Of a DNA stretch of 47,977 bases, positions 28,606 through 37,961 are shown in pieces (positions within the stretch are counted from its first letter, which is position 1; the number at the start of each line of letters is the position of its first letter). The notes under the pieces were generated by a model that did no database searches, was not told where the DNA came from, and was given only the letters and a program-made list of their open reading frames with translations. This DNA comes from Candidatus Obscuribacterales bacterium (lineage in GTDB: Bacteria; Cyanobacteriota; Vampirovibrionia; Obscuribacterales; Obscuribacteraceae): positions 1 to 47,977 of the forward strand of contig JAIEPM010000106.1 in NCBI GenBank assembly GCA_019748395.1, given 5' to 3'. The position numbers and the translations under genes were made by a program.

Positions 28606-30426
28606 TTGACCCAAGCCCTAGCTGAGAAGAAAGAGAAAGCAGTGCCGTCGGCGAATTTGCGTCCTGAGTTGACTCAGTTTCAACTATATTTGCGATTGCT
28701 CAACTACATCAAACCTTACTGGTTTCAGTTCGCACTCGGCGTTCTGGCAGCCATACCTTCCGGCAGTATGGACGCGGCGATTGCCTGGCTGGCTGGTCAG
28801 GGCTTGCAAAAAATCATTGTCGATGGTCAAGAAAAGCTCATTTACTGGGTGCCGATACTGGTTTTGATCGTTGCCGGTTTGCAAGGCATCTTTCGTTTTC
28901 TGGAAGCATCAACAATCCGCTTTGTCGGTGCAGCTGCAATTAGAGACTTGCGCAATCAAATTTTCTGCCATATTGAAGAACAACCTCTGCTCTTTTTTCA
29001 GAACACATCGTCCGGGGTTCTGATTGGTCGTGTCACTAACGATGTAGCCATTATCGAAAACGCCATTTCACAAACGTTCCAGTCATTAATCAGCCGCACC
29101 ACAACTCTAATATCGTTGATTGCAGTTCTTCTCTGTCAAAGTTGGAAATTGAGCCTGATTGCACTTTCAATACTTTCATTCATCGTATTGCCGGTGAGTA
29201 TACTGAGCAGAAAAATCAGGAAATCGAGCCGTATCGGGCAGGAAGCAATCGGGGACCTGGTCGGAGTGATTTCGGAGTCGATTCAGGGAGCAAAAATAGT
29301 TCAGTCATTCAATCTTGAGAGCTATCAGATTTCCCGTTTCATGACCACAAACCAACATTTCTTCGACAACACGATGAAGTCGGTTCGCGCCGAGGCGATG
29401 ATGTCGCCGATACTGGCAATGATTGGAGCGCTCGGTATCGCGGCTGTTATGTGGGCAGCAGGCTGGCAGGTAGTGCACCATGTAATGACAATCGGTTCGC
29501 TTACTTCCTTTGTAATTGCGCTCTTGCTGCTTTACTCGCCGCTGAAAAATCTCGGACGAATTAACGGCATCATTCAACCAGCACTGGCTGCAGCTTCCCG
29601 TGTGTTTGAAGTGCTGGATCGCAAGCCCGAACTGGCGGATCTGCCTGATGCAGCCGAACTGCCCAAGGGCAATCACGACATTTCCTTCAAAGATGTATTT
29701 TTCCAATATCCGGCAGTCAACGACGACAAACCGTCTCAAATGGTTTTGCAAGACATCAATCTGGAAATACCGGCAGGCAAAATGCTGGCTCTGGTTGGTC
29801 TTTCAGGTTCCGGCAAGTCGACGCTGGCAAATCTTGTCCCTCGTTTTTACGATGTCAGCTCCGGCACCATCTATATAGATTCCAAACCGCTCAGATCCTA
29901 TAAGCTCCAGTCACTGCGTTCGGAAATCGCCATAGTCACTCAAGACAATTTCCTTTTCAACGCCTCAGTTGCCGAGAATATCAGGCTGGGCAGGCTTAAT
30001 GCCACGGACGAAGAAGTAGTTGCGGCTGCCGCAGCCGCTTACTGCCATGACTTTATTATGGAACTGCCGGAACAATACAATACTAAGATTGGCGAGCGCG
30101 GTATCAGACTCTCCGGCGGGCAGCAACAAAGGCTGGCAATTGCCAGAGCTTTCTTGAAAAATGCGCCGATCCTCATTCTTGATGAAGCCACCAGTTCACT
30201 CGATAATGAATCCGAGAAAATGGTGCAGGCTGCATTGAATGATCTGATGCGAAATCGCACTGTCATTGTTATTGCCCACCGATTAACGACAGTGCGTCAT
30301 GCCGACGTGATTGTGGTCATGGAAGGCGGGCGCATTGTAGAAAGCGGTAATCATAAGACCCTGAGCAACTCAGGCGGGGCTTATAATCGTCTGCTCAAAG
30401 CTCAATTCGAACGCCCGGGCGCTTAA
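28606..30426 (+). CDS. ABC transporter, fused permease/ATPase (MsbA-like exporter)
   Basis: Walker A 'GLSGSGKSTLANLV', signature 'LSGGQQQRLAIARAFLKNAPILILDEATSSLD'; follows lpxB. Confidence 0.93.
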   Translation: MTQALAEKKEKAVPSANLRPELTQFQLYLRLLNYIKPYWFQFALGVLAAIPSGSMDAAIAWLAGQGLQKIIVDGQEKLIYWVPILVLIVAGLQGIFRFLEASTIRFVGAAAIRDLRNQIFCHIEEQPLLFFQNTSSGVLIGRVTNDVAIIENAISQTFQSLISRTTTLISLIAVLLCQSWKLSLIALSILSFIVLPVSILSRKIRKSSRIGQEAIGDLVGVISESIQGAKIVQSFNLESYQISRFMTTNQHFFDNTMKSVRAEAMMSPILAMIGALGIAAVMWAAGWQVVHHVMTIGSLTSFVIALLLLYSPLKNLGRINGIIQPALAAASRVFEVLDRKPELADLPDAAELPKGNHDISFKDVFFQYPAVNDDKPSQMVLQDINLEIPAGKMLALVGLSGSGKSTLANLVPRFYDVSSGTIYIDSKPLRSYKLQSLRSEIAIVTQDNFLFNASVAENIRLGRLNATDEEVVAAAAAAYCHDFIMELPEQYNTKIGERGIRLSGGQQQRLAIARAFLKNAPILILDEATSSLDNESEKMVQAALNDLMRNRTVIVIAHRLTTVRHADVIVVMEGGRIVESGNHKTLSNSGGAYNRLLKAQFERPGA

Positions 30427-30448
30427 GCAGCAGGCAGGAGATAAAACC

Positions 30449-32041
30449 ATGCCTGGTCGAATTGCCATAGATTTTGGAAACAGCAAAACTGTTATTTCAG
30501 TCTGGGACCCGGTTCGCTTGCAGGGTCAGACCCATGCACCTTCAGGCTTGAGCAGCCTCAAGAAATTCGGCGATGAGGAAATCGCCATTATCCCATCACT
30601 AATAAGCTACGGTGCCGGAGGTCAGAAGTGGCTTGGGCAGCAAGTTTCAGAAAGAAATCTGCTTCATTCAGGAAGAACCTTTCAATGGATGAAACGCTTC
30701 ATTTCCACTCGCAGCTCTGCAACTCGCAATATAGACGATCGATATGTTTCCAATACTGAAGCCGCCGAAGATTTTCTCTGCACAATCATTCACGCCTTAC
30801 TTTCAGACCTCAAATTGAGCAGCGAGGAGGAAATAGCTCTGACTCTGCCAATTGAAGCTTTTGAGCATTACGAGAACTGGCTGCTGGCAACTTGCCGAAA
30901 AGCAGGATTGAAGAAGATTCGCTTTGTCGACGACGCCTCAGCAGCGGCAATTGGATATGGCGCACGCTTATTTGCCGGAGAGTACTGTCTTATTTTCGAC
31001 CTTGGCTCTGCTTCTCTGAATGTTTGCCTAGTCAAACAAGAGAAAAACGGCGAAGCTGAGCCTCGGCTGAAAGTCATAGGAAAAGCCGGAGCCGCTTTCG
31101 GCGGAAGCACGATAGACGAATGGCTCTACAAAGAAATACTTTCTTTAAATGGATTCCGCTCACATGATCCGGAAATCCAGCAAATCAGCCGCTTACTTTT
31201 GACCGAAGTTGAAGCTTTAAAAGAAAGGCTCTCGAGCACTGACAAATCAACAGTGAGCGTTCTTGATCCTACAAGCGGCTCGCAAATAGGAGCTGATTTC
31301 AGCAGAGCTAAACTTGAAGCTTTGCTTGAAAAACAGGGAGCCCCGGCAATCATTAACGCTACTATTGAGCGAGCACTAGCCGATGCAAAGGAAAACGGTT
31401 TTGACGAAAGCTCGCTGAAAGCAGTTCTCTTGATCGGCGCTTCCAGCCAGATTCCAATTGTGCAAGAACTGCTTAAAGAACGCTTCGGCAAAGAGCGCGT
31501 CAAAATGGAAAGACCACTGGACGCCGTAGCCAGAGGTGCTGCGGCCTTTGCAAACGGCGAAAGTCTGGCTGATTATTTGCAGCATGATTATGCAATTAGA
31601 TACAAAAATTCCAGCACCGATCTCTATGAATACAGGTGCCTGGTAAAACGCGGCAGCCCCTCGCCTTCAGACGGCGCAGTTGCCAGAGTGCTGGTCAAAG
31701 CCGTTTTTGACGGTCAAAATGAGTTCATGATGCAGGTTTTTGAACTTGCGCAAAGCAGCGCTTTAAACGGTAAATCACCCACGCTTGAACTTGCTTTTGA
31801 TGAAGCAGGCCATGTCAAACTCAACCCGCTTGATCAAGCAGAACTCGAATCTCGCAATCGCTTCTGGATTAACGAACGCAGCCCGACTTTGTTGAAAGCG
31901 GATCCTCCTGCCACAAAAGGAGAGGATCGTTTTGAAGTATCCTTCAGCCTCGATCAAAACCGGAGGCTTTTGATCAGCAGCAAAGATCTGCGGACCGGGC
32001 GCATGGTGCATCAAGATTCTGCGCTGGTAAGTTTTCACTGA
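30449..32041 (+). CDS. Hsp70/DnaK-like protein (actin-like ATPase fold)
   Basis: 'RIAIDFGNSKTVISVWD', 'VDDASAAAIGYGARLFAGEYCLIFDLGSASLNVCLV', 'AVLLIGASSQIPIVQELLKERFG'. Confidence 0.87.
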   Translation: MPGRIAIDFGNSKTVISVWDPVRLQGQTHAPSGLSSLKKFGDEEIAIIPSLISYGAGGQKWLGQQVSERNLLHSGRTFQWMKRFISTRSSATRNIDDRYVSNTEAAEDFLCTIIHALLSDLKLSSEEEIALTLPIEAFEHYENWLLATCRKAGLKKIRFVDDASAAAIGYGARLFAGEYCLIFDLGSASLNVCLVKQEKNGEAEPRLKVIGKAGAAFGGSTIDEWLYKEILSLNGFRSHDPEIQQISRLLLTEVEALKERLSSTDKSTVSVLDPTSGSQIGADFSRAKLEALLEKQGAPAIINATIERALADAKENGFDESSLKAVLLIGASSQIPIVQELLKERFGKERVKMERPLDAVARGAAAFANGESLADYLQHDYAIRYKNSSTDLYEYRCLVKRGSPSPSDGAVARVLVKAVFDGQNEFMMQVFELAQSSALNGKSPTLELAFDEAGHVKLNPLDQAELESRNRFWINERSPTLLKADPPATKGEDRFEVSFSLDQNRRLLISSKDLRTGRMVHQDSALVSFH

Positions 32042-32079
32042 ATGTCTAAATCAGAAACTTAAATCAATTGATCTCTGAT

Positions 32080-34506
32080 TCAGGTCTTCAGCTTTGCTTG
32101 CAAGATAAGAGACTTTTTCCAGAGCTGAGGATAGCTTTCTTTCAAAAGCTCAAAGAGGATTTGAGCCTGATTTGCATAGTCTGCGGCTAGTTTTTTGTCA
32201 CCCAGCATATTTGAAATTTCAGCAAGGCGCATCAACAATTCACCTTTGTGTTTTCGTTGCCCTGGAATATAGTTTCGGCTGCACACTTTCTGAACTGCGC
32301 TTTCATCCCAAAATTGCTCTTCTTTTAAATCGCCAAAGTTACGCGCACAGGCGCAAGCATCAAAACAAAGAACAACTGCAATAGCAGCCTCTTGATTTTT
32401 GTAAAGTTCGGATGAAATCAAAGGACGCATTGATTCTGAAAGAGCCACGTGCGCTTCTTCCCTCTCTCCCTGAGCAAAGAGTCGGCGCGCTCTTGCCATT
32501 CCAAGCAAGGCGCTAATGAGCGGCTTCTTTTTGGAAATCAGTATTCCCGCTCTTTTTTCAATCTGCAAAGCTTTTTCAAAATCACTTTTAGCAATCTCAG
32601 CTCTTTCCAGTTCAGACAGAGCCATGGCAGCAACAGTGGGCTCAGTTGCTTCAAACTTTTCAATGAGACCGTTACAGGCATCTTCCAGAAGCTCATATTG
32701 CCCGGTTTCACGCAAATCAATTAATATCCGATAGGACAATAAAGCTCGTCCGCCTGTCCGAGCAGCCGACAGGTCATCAAAAAAAACATGGAGATAAGAT
32801 TGCAACTCTTTCTTATTATGATTTTTCAACACCAAAGCATCAGCATGGCAAAAATCGAATGACTGTTTAGAGTTTGATTCATTTTCGTATATGTTGGGAC
32901 TGATCGATTGCAGAGCATTAAGTGCGGCCATTCCATCGTTACAGGACTCTATTGATTCTGAATATCGCCCTAGCTCTCGCAAAGCAATAGCTCGAGCTCT
33001 AAAACAATCGACTCGTGTAGGACCATCGAGATCTTCAATTGCAAGCATTTTATCGGCTTTAGAAAGTGCATTGACCAAATCTCCCGAGCGCTCGTAAAAA
33101 ATGAGTTTCTCAAATTCCACATGCCAGGCCAGGGTTGGCTCATTTAAGCGGGCAGCCAATTTTTTTGCCTTGATCAGGGCTTCTTTTGCAGCAATAAAAT
33201 CCTCCGTGTCCTCACAGCATTCTGAATAAACACACAAAGCATTAACCACAAATGTAATTTCAGCTATTTGACTCGAGTCGACCTTTGCCTCATCAATCTG
33301 TTTTTCGCCACTGGCAATAGCTCTAAGCAAAAGTTCCTGGGCTTTTTTCGAATCAGGCAGGCGGCGTCCGGCGCCGGATCTCAGAACTTTGGCATCCGCG
33401 ACAAGCTGTTCTTTTGGCAGAAAGCCCAGTCCCAATCGTTTCTCATTTTTTATCGAATTGCCAGTCTGCTGAGACTTTTGAGATTGAGAAATTTTCAATG
33501 AAGTCAATCCGGCATAACTCATTAATCCAGTCAGCAGAATTGCTGCCAGAAATATAATGGTCCAGTTTTTGATCGACGAAGCCTCGCTCCGGCTGCCGTC
33601 AGAATCACCAAGAGATTGGAGCTTCGATAAAAGATCCGTCCCAGATATTCGGTGGGTCGGATCTTTTTCAAGACAGGACAAAACAATGGCGGAAAGTTCC
33701 TTACTTACAAAAATGCATTTTGGAAAGCGCGGAGGCTCGCTCAAATGCTTGCTCATCAATTCATATGCAGACGAAGCTAAAAACGGCGAAACTCCGGTCA
33801 GACACTCAAAAAAAACACAGCCAAGCGAATAAATATCGCTTGGCGCGGAGAGTTCAGCTGTTCGACACTGCTCCGGACTCATGTAGGCAGGTGTACCAAG
33901 AGGTCTTGCAGTTAAAGTAAGTTGAGGCTCGGCATTTTCCTGACTCAAAGATTTAGCAAGACCAAAATCAAGAATTTTCACAAGCAGCTCTCCATCAAGG
34001 CCTTCTGAAATGAAGATATTTGATGGTTTGAGATCTCGATGAATTATTGAATGTTGATGAGCCTCTAGTAATCCGGAAAGAACTTGCTTGATGATTGAAA
34101 GTGCCTGTGAAGCCGGAAGTTTTCCGCTGCGCTTCAACAATTGATCAAGCCCTTCTCCTTTAAGCAGTTCCATCGCAATATAGGGTTCATTCTCCAAGCT
34201 AAAGCCAAAAGCCGACACCTGCACTATATTTGGATGAGAAAGCTTCATTACTAACTTTGCTTCGTTCTTGAATCGCGCTCTTGTTTTTTCATCGTCAAGT
34301 AGATTTGCTTTGATAAGCTTCAAAGCGACTTTTGTTTCCATGTTCAGGTGCAGGGCTTCATAAACAACGGCTCTGCCGCCACATCCTAATACGCGAAGCA
34401 ATTTATAACGTCCGTCAAAGAGCTCTCCAAGCCGCTTTAAAGAAGCGTCTTCAAGCAAGGAATTTTTGTCGCTATCAAGACCGTCCATGTGAACCTGCTT
34501 TATCAA
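32080..34506 (-). CDS. Serine/threonine protein kinase with C-terminal TM and TPR-like region
   Basis: 'LLRVLGCGGRAVVYEAL', 'IIHRDLKPSNIF', 'ILDFGLAKS', 'GTPAYMSPEQCRTAELSAPSDIYSLGCVFFECLTG'. Confidence 0.93.
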   Translation of the reverse strand: MIKQVHMDGLDSDKNSLLEDASLKRLGELFDGRYKLLRVLGCGGRAVVYEALHLNMETKVALKLIKANLLDDEKTRARFKNEAKLVMKLSHPNIVQVSAFGFSLENEPYIAMELLKGEGLDQLLKRSGKLPASQALSIIKQVLSGLLEAHQHSIIHRDLKPSNIFISEGLDGELLVKILDFGLAKSLSQENAEPQLTLTARPLGTPAYMSPEQCRTAELSAPSDIYSLGCVFFECLTGVSPFLASSAYELMSKHLSEPPRFPKCIFVSKELSAIVLSCLEKDPTHRISGTDLLSKLQSLGDSDGSRSEASSIKNWTIIFLAAILLTGLMSYAGLTSLKISQSQKSQQTGNSIKNEKRLGLGFLPKEQLVADAKVLRSGAGRRLPDSKKAQELLLRAIASGEKQIDEAKVDSSQIAEITFVVNALCVYSECCEDTEDFIAAKEALIKAKKLAARLNEPTLAWHVEFEKLIFYERSGDLVNALSKADKMLAIEDLDGPTRVDCFRARAIALRELGRYSESIESCNDGMAALNALQSISPNIYENESNSKQSFDFCHADALVLKNHNKKELQSYLHVFFDDLSAARTGGRALLSYRILIDLRETGQYELLEDACNGLIEKFEATEPTVAAMALSELERAEIAKSDFEKALQIEKRAGILISKKKPLISALLGMARARRLFAQGEREEAHVALSESMRPLISSELYKNQEAAIAVVLCFDACACARNFGDLKEEQFWDESAVQKVCSRNYIPGQRKHKGELLMRLAEISNMLGDKKLAADYANQAQILFELLKESYPQLWKKSLILQAKLKT

Positions 34507-34536
34507 CTGCTCACATTTTGCCCGGAATTTGCTGAT

Positions 34537-35859
34537 TTACTTGGCTGCCAGTGCTCTCAGTTCAAGATCGTCGAGATCGCCTTTAAAAGGGCAATATTGC
34601 GTGTAACCTTGCAGCACAAGCGCATCCAGCTGTTTTTTCATATCTTTCTTGCGTACTTGAATGCTGACGATATGGCCATCAGTTCTCAATCTGGCAGCAG
34701 CTTCAAGAATCAGTGCCGGATCGTCACGATCCGGATCAACTACGAGGGCAATTTTTTGAAAAGCAGATTGCGGTTCAAAACCTTTATCGGTCAGGATATC
34801 GATCACACGCTCAAATCCAATCGAAAAGCCGCAGGCAGGCACATCTCGACCGCTGAACTTGCCGACCATCTTATCGTAGCGACCACCACCGGCGATCGAA
34901 CCGGAATAGCCCGGATACTTTGCCTCGAATATGGCCCCTGTGTAATAGCCCATGCCCCGAACCAGAGTAGGTTCAAATTTGATTTGAAAGCGAGAATTTG
35001 AATTCTTTTCGACCGCTGCGATAATTTTTTTCAGCGAAGGCAAACAATCAGACCCAGCCAGAGACGGGAATATCTCAGTCAGTTCATCGAAACTGAGCTT
35101 GCCGCTTTTTTCCTGCATCCTGTCGAGATAAACCTGCAAAATTGAACAAAGTTTCAGAGTCGGTTCGGTTTTTGTGCGGCTATCGTCAAGCAATTCTTTG
35201 CGAACATTATCAAGCCCGATTTTCTCAAGTTTATCCAGAGCGATAAAAACCAGGGGCATTGTTTCCTGATCAAATCCGCAATGCTCGGCCAGACCGCTGA
35301 GGAAGCGCCTGTCATTAATCAAAATAGTGAAGTTCTCAAAACCAAGTGCAAGCAGGGCTTCCGAACTGGCACTGATTAACTCCATTTCCGCCAGTTCAGA
35401 CTTAACACCGATGATGTCGATATCACACTGAGTGAATTGTCTAAAACGCCCTTTTTGAGGACTTTCTGCACGAAATACGGAGCCGATCTGAAGAGACTTG
35501 AGCGGATTGGGTAAATTAGACTGATTCGCCGAATAATATCGAACAAGGGGCACCGTAAGGTCAAATCGCAAGCCAAGATCACTTAGCTCGTCCCGGTTGA
35601 AATCCGGCGTCTCAAGAATCTTATCCAACTTCTCGCCACGCTTCAGAACTTCATAAATCAGCTGCAAATTTTCGCCGCCTTCACCACCGCGCAAGAGTTG
35701 GATATGCTCAAGCACCGGAGTTTCGATTCTGCTGAAACCATAGCGCTTATAAGTAGCTTGTATCGTCTCAATGGCCCAATCTCTCAGAGCAACTTGCTGA
35801 GGCAAAAAGTCGCGCATACCTCTTGGGGGTGCAACACTGACGGAAGCGCCTGAACTCAT
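34537..35859 (-). CDS. hisS: Histidyl-tRNA synthetase (start MSSGAS at 35859)
   Basis: 'PPRGMRDFLPQQVALRDWAIETIQATYKRYGFSRIETPVLE', 'FRAESPQKGRFRQFTQCDIDIIG', 'VRGMGYYTGAIFEA', 'GGGRYDKMVGKF...ACGFSIGFERVI'; AAGGAGATTTCAG RBS before ATG 35859. Confidence 0.87.
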   Translation of the reverse strand: MSSGASVSVAPPRGMRDFLPQQVALRDWAIETIQATYKRYGFSRIETPVLEHIQLLRGGEGGENLQLIYEVLKRGEKLDKILETPDFNRDELSDLGLRFDLTVPLVRYYSANQSNLPNPLKSLQIGSVFRAESPQKGRFRQFTQCDIDIIGVKSELAEMELISASSEALLALGFENFTILINDRRFLSGLAEHCGFDQETMPLVFIALDKLEKIGLDNVRKELLDDSRTKTEPTLKLCSILQVYLDRMQEKSGKLSFDELTEIFPSLAGSDCLPSLKKIIAAVEKNSNSRFQIKFEPTLVRGMGYYTGAIFEAKYPGYSGSIAGGGRYDKMVGKFSGRDVPACGFSIGFERVIDILTDKGFEPQSAFQKIALVVDPDRDDPALILEAAARLRTDGHIVSIQVRKKDMKKQLDALVLQGYTQYCPFKGDLDDLELRALAAK

Positions 35860-36117
35860 CTGAAATCTCCTTGCGTAGTCGGCAAGCCACCCGACTATTT
35901 TACGGCCGGCAGGTCTTTCAGGAGCTCTGCATGCCGGACTGTAAAGCTCCCGTGCCACCGTCACGAAATGTCAGCATCGACAAAGTCTTATCAGGAATGG
36001 TTTTCAAGCCGAATGGCAGAATCCTGGATAGCTCTTGAGTCACAAGCACTATTCAAGAGACAGTCAAAATCTATATAATTGACCTATACGAAGAGCCCAC
36101 TTGGCATCGGCGGAAAT

Positions 36118-36549
36118 ATGCGCAATTTCATTCTTCTTGCAGTCGTCGGCACTATAGTTGCGGCCGGTCTCAGCACTCTTTCTGTAGAAGCTTCATCCAC
36201 TTCAGGCAAGAAACTGAACAGCAAAGACAAAAAGCGAAAAAGCTACAGTTATGGTCTGGTGCCGCCGCCACCACCGACAGCAGTATCACCGACGGTGCTG
36301 GCTGCTTATCCACAGATTTCAAATCACAACAGCCTGCATTTCCTGCCATCCAAACCCAAGCACCTTGTGGACGAAATGAAACTCACAGCGGTTCTGGACG
36401 ACGTTGCATTCTTCAATGTCAAAAACGCAGATCAAAGCGTGCGCTTAAGCAAAGGAAAAAGCTACCAGTCAGTCACCCTGGCGCAAATCAACAGCGACCA
36501 GGTAGTTCTTGAAGAAAAGGGAACGCAATACATCAAAAGACTGCGTTAA
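36118..36549 (+). CDS. Small secreted hypothetical protein (start likely ATG 36118)
   Basis: Signal-peptide-like 'MRNFILLAVVGTIVAAGLSTLSVEASS'; TATAAT at 36074. Confidence 0.6.
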   Translation: MRNFILLAVVGTIVAAGLSTLSVEASSTSGKKLNSKDKKRKSYSYGLVPPPPPTAVSPTVLAAYPQISNHNSLHFLPSKPKHLVDEMKLTAVLDDVAFFNVKNADQSVRLSKGKSYQSVTLAQINSDQVVLEEKGTQYIKRLR

Positions 36550-36565
36550 TAACTTGCGCACCCTT

Positions 36566-37234
36566 CTACTTTTTTGGTAGAAAAGCTCGGTAGTAATTTA
36601 GCTCTTTATAGCTGCCAAAGCGATGATCTAAAGGTTCTTTTCGCCATAGTCCGCCGTAGTTGTCGTAAACCATGCGGCTGCCGTTTTCGATAGAGCCGAC
36701 GATGCCCATGTGGCGTCTTGTCGTGCCGGGATCTGAGCCTTGAATCAAGTCCCCTTCTTTCAGCTCAGCTTTGGAAATGGGCTTTAATAAGCCAGCCTGA
36801 GAACCCATTTTCTTGTTCAGCTCGTCCATATTCACCTGGTAATAATTTCGATATGCGGTATCGTCAACTGAATTGATTATTCCGGCATAGCTCAAAGCTT
36901 GCCTGTAGCGATTGGAGAATGACGATACGCAACCAAGGTTCGGGCTCGGCTTGGGAAGACTTGCCCAACGAGGCAAGCTGTAGATTGGCTTATTTACCGC
37001 TTCTGAAGCAGCTCTGGCAAGAAAAGGGTTTGCCTCTCTCGATTTTTCATCCACCAGCTCAAGAGGACCAAGTCCGTCTTGAGGAGCTTTTGAAGGCTCC
37101 GGCGCAAAACGACTTTTGCTCGAATCTTGACTCCAGCTTTCAAGCTGAAAGCGCGAGTCGTTTTCCAGCGCATCTGATGCACTTCTTTTAGTAATTTCTT
37201 CTTCCATGTGCAGATCCCGACCACCTGAGAACAT
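36566..37234 (-). CDS. Hypothetical protein with CHAP/NlpC-like Cys...His arrangement
   Basis: 'NLGCVSSFSNRYRQALSYAG...KEGDLIQGSDPGTTRRHMGIVGSIENGSRMVYDNYGG'; remote similarity only. Confidence 0.5.
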   Translation of the reverse strand: MFSGGRDLHMEEEITKRSASDALENDSRFQLESWSQDSSKSRFAPEPSKAPQDGLGPLELVDEKSREANPFLARAASEAVNKPIYSLPRWASLPKPSPNLGCVSSFSNRYRQALSYAGIINSVDDTAYRNYYQVNMDELNKKMGSQAGLLKPISKAELKEGDLIQGSDPGTTRRHMGIVGSIENGSRMVYDNYGGLWRKEPLDHRFGSYKELNYYRAFLPKK

Positions 37235-37299
37235 TCTAATTCCGCGACAGCCGGAGCAAATGTGTATTCATGCAAATAGTCCTGCGCCATTCGGCAATA

Positions 37300-37701
37300 T
37301 CAGAGTCCGGTGAAATATCGCACGACTCCGACAGAGCGCAAAAAACCTGCATCAGAGAATTCAAAACTAATTTGGTAACTGGCTTTGCTAAGGGCAAAGT
37401 CATTTGGATCGTACTGAAAAAGACAGATGATACTTTTAGAATTCTCGCGAGCAACTATTTGCGAAAGAGGATCCGCATACAAACCCATTTTTCGCATTTC
37501 AGCTATTACCAAATTAAATGGTGAGTTGAGCGGAATCTTTTTCAATACAGCTTTTTGAATGGAAGACTCCGAAATTTCTTTTTCCGAAACTTGAAAGAAA
37601 TCGGCAATTCTTCGTTCAGCAGACTTTGCAAACGCCGGTTTAGCATCCAAAGTCATCAGGGCCGCAATTAAAAGAAGGGACAAAATGCAAAGGAGCAGGT
37701 T
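37300..37701 (-). CDS. Small secreted hypothetical protein
   Basis: 'MNLLLCILSLLLIAALMTLDAKPAFAKS' signal-peptide-like. Confidence 0.55.
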   Translation of the reverse strand, partial: NLLLCILSLLLIAALMTLDAKPAFAKSAERRIADFFQVSEKEISESSIQKAVLKKIPLNSPFNLVIAEMRKMGLYADPLSQIVARENSKSIICLFQYDPNDFALSKASYQISFEFSDAGFLRSVGVVRYFTGL

Positions 37702-37909
37702 CATAGTCGAGTACACCTCGTTTCTGCCAGCCTAGAACAGTTTGCCGCTTCATAAACCGAATCCGGCACAGTTCATAAAGAGTCCGCAAAGCAAGCAAAA
37801 TTCTGGAAAAGCAGTATCTTTTATCGTAATTTCCCGATTGTAAAGGGGCTGAATTCGAATTAATCTTTCTCCGGGTTGTGCTGGCAGTGTCCAAAAATTC
37901 CGGATACCG

Positions 37910-37931
37910 GATATTAACGAACGTTAATATC
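37910..37931. promoter_or_regulatory. 22-bp perfect palindrome, candidate operator
   Basis: GATATTAACG-AA-CGTTAATATC, about 30 bp upstream of ATG 37962; preceded by tandem CCGGATA CCGGATA (37900..37913). Confidence 0.55.
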
Positions 37932-37961
37932 TTTGTCAGTAAAAAAATGGGTTTACGTTGA

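Noticed and set aside
32049-32080. AATCAGA...TCTGATT between the convergent Hsp70-like and kinase genes
   Set aside because: Only 7-bp arms and a long loop; could be a terminator but too weak to list as a feature.
36032-36059. CTCTTGA...TCAAGAG inverted repeat upstream of 36118
   Set aside because: Only 7-bp arms with a 14-nt loop; not enough evidence to call an operator or terminator.
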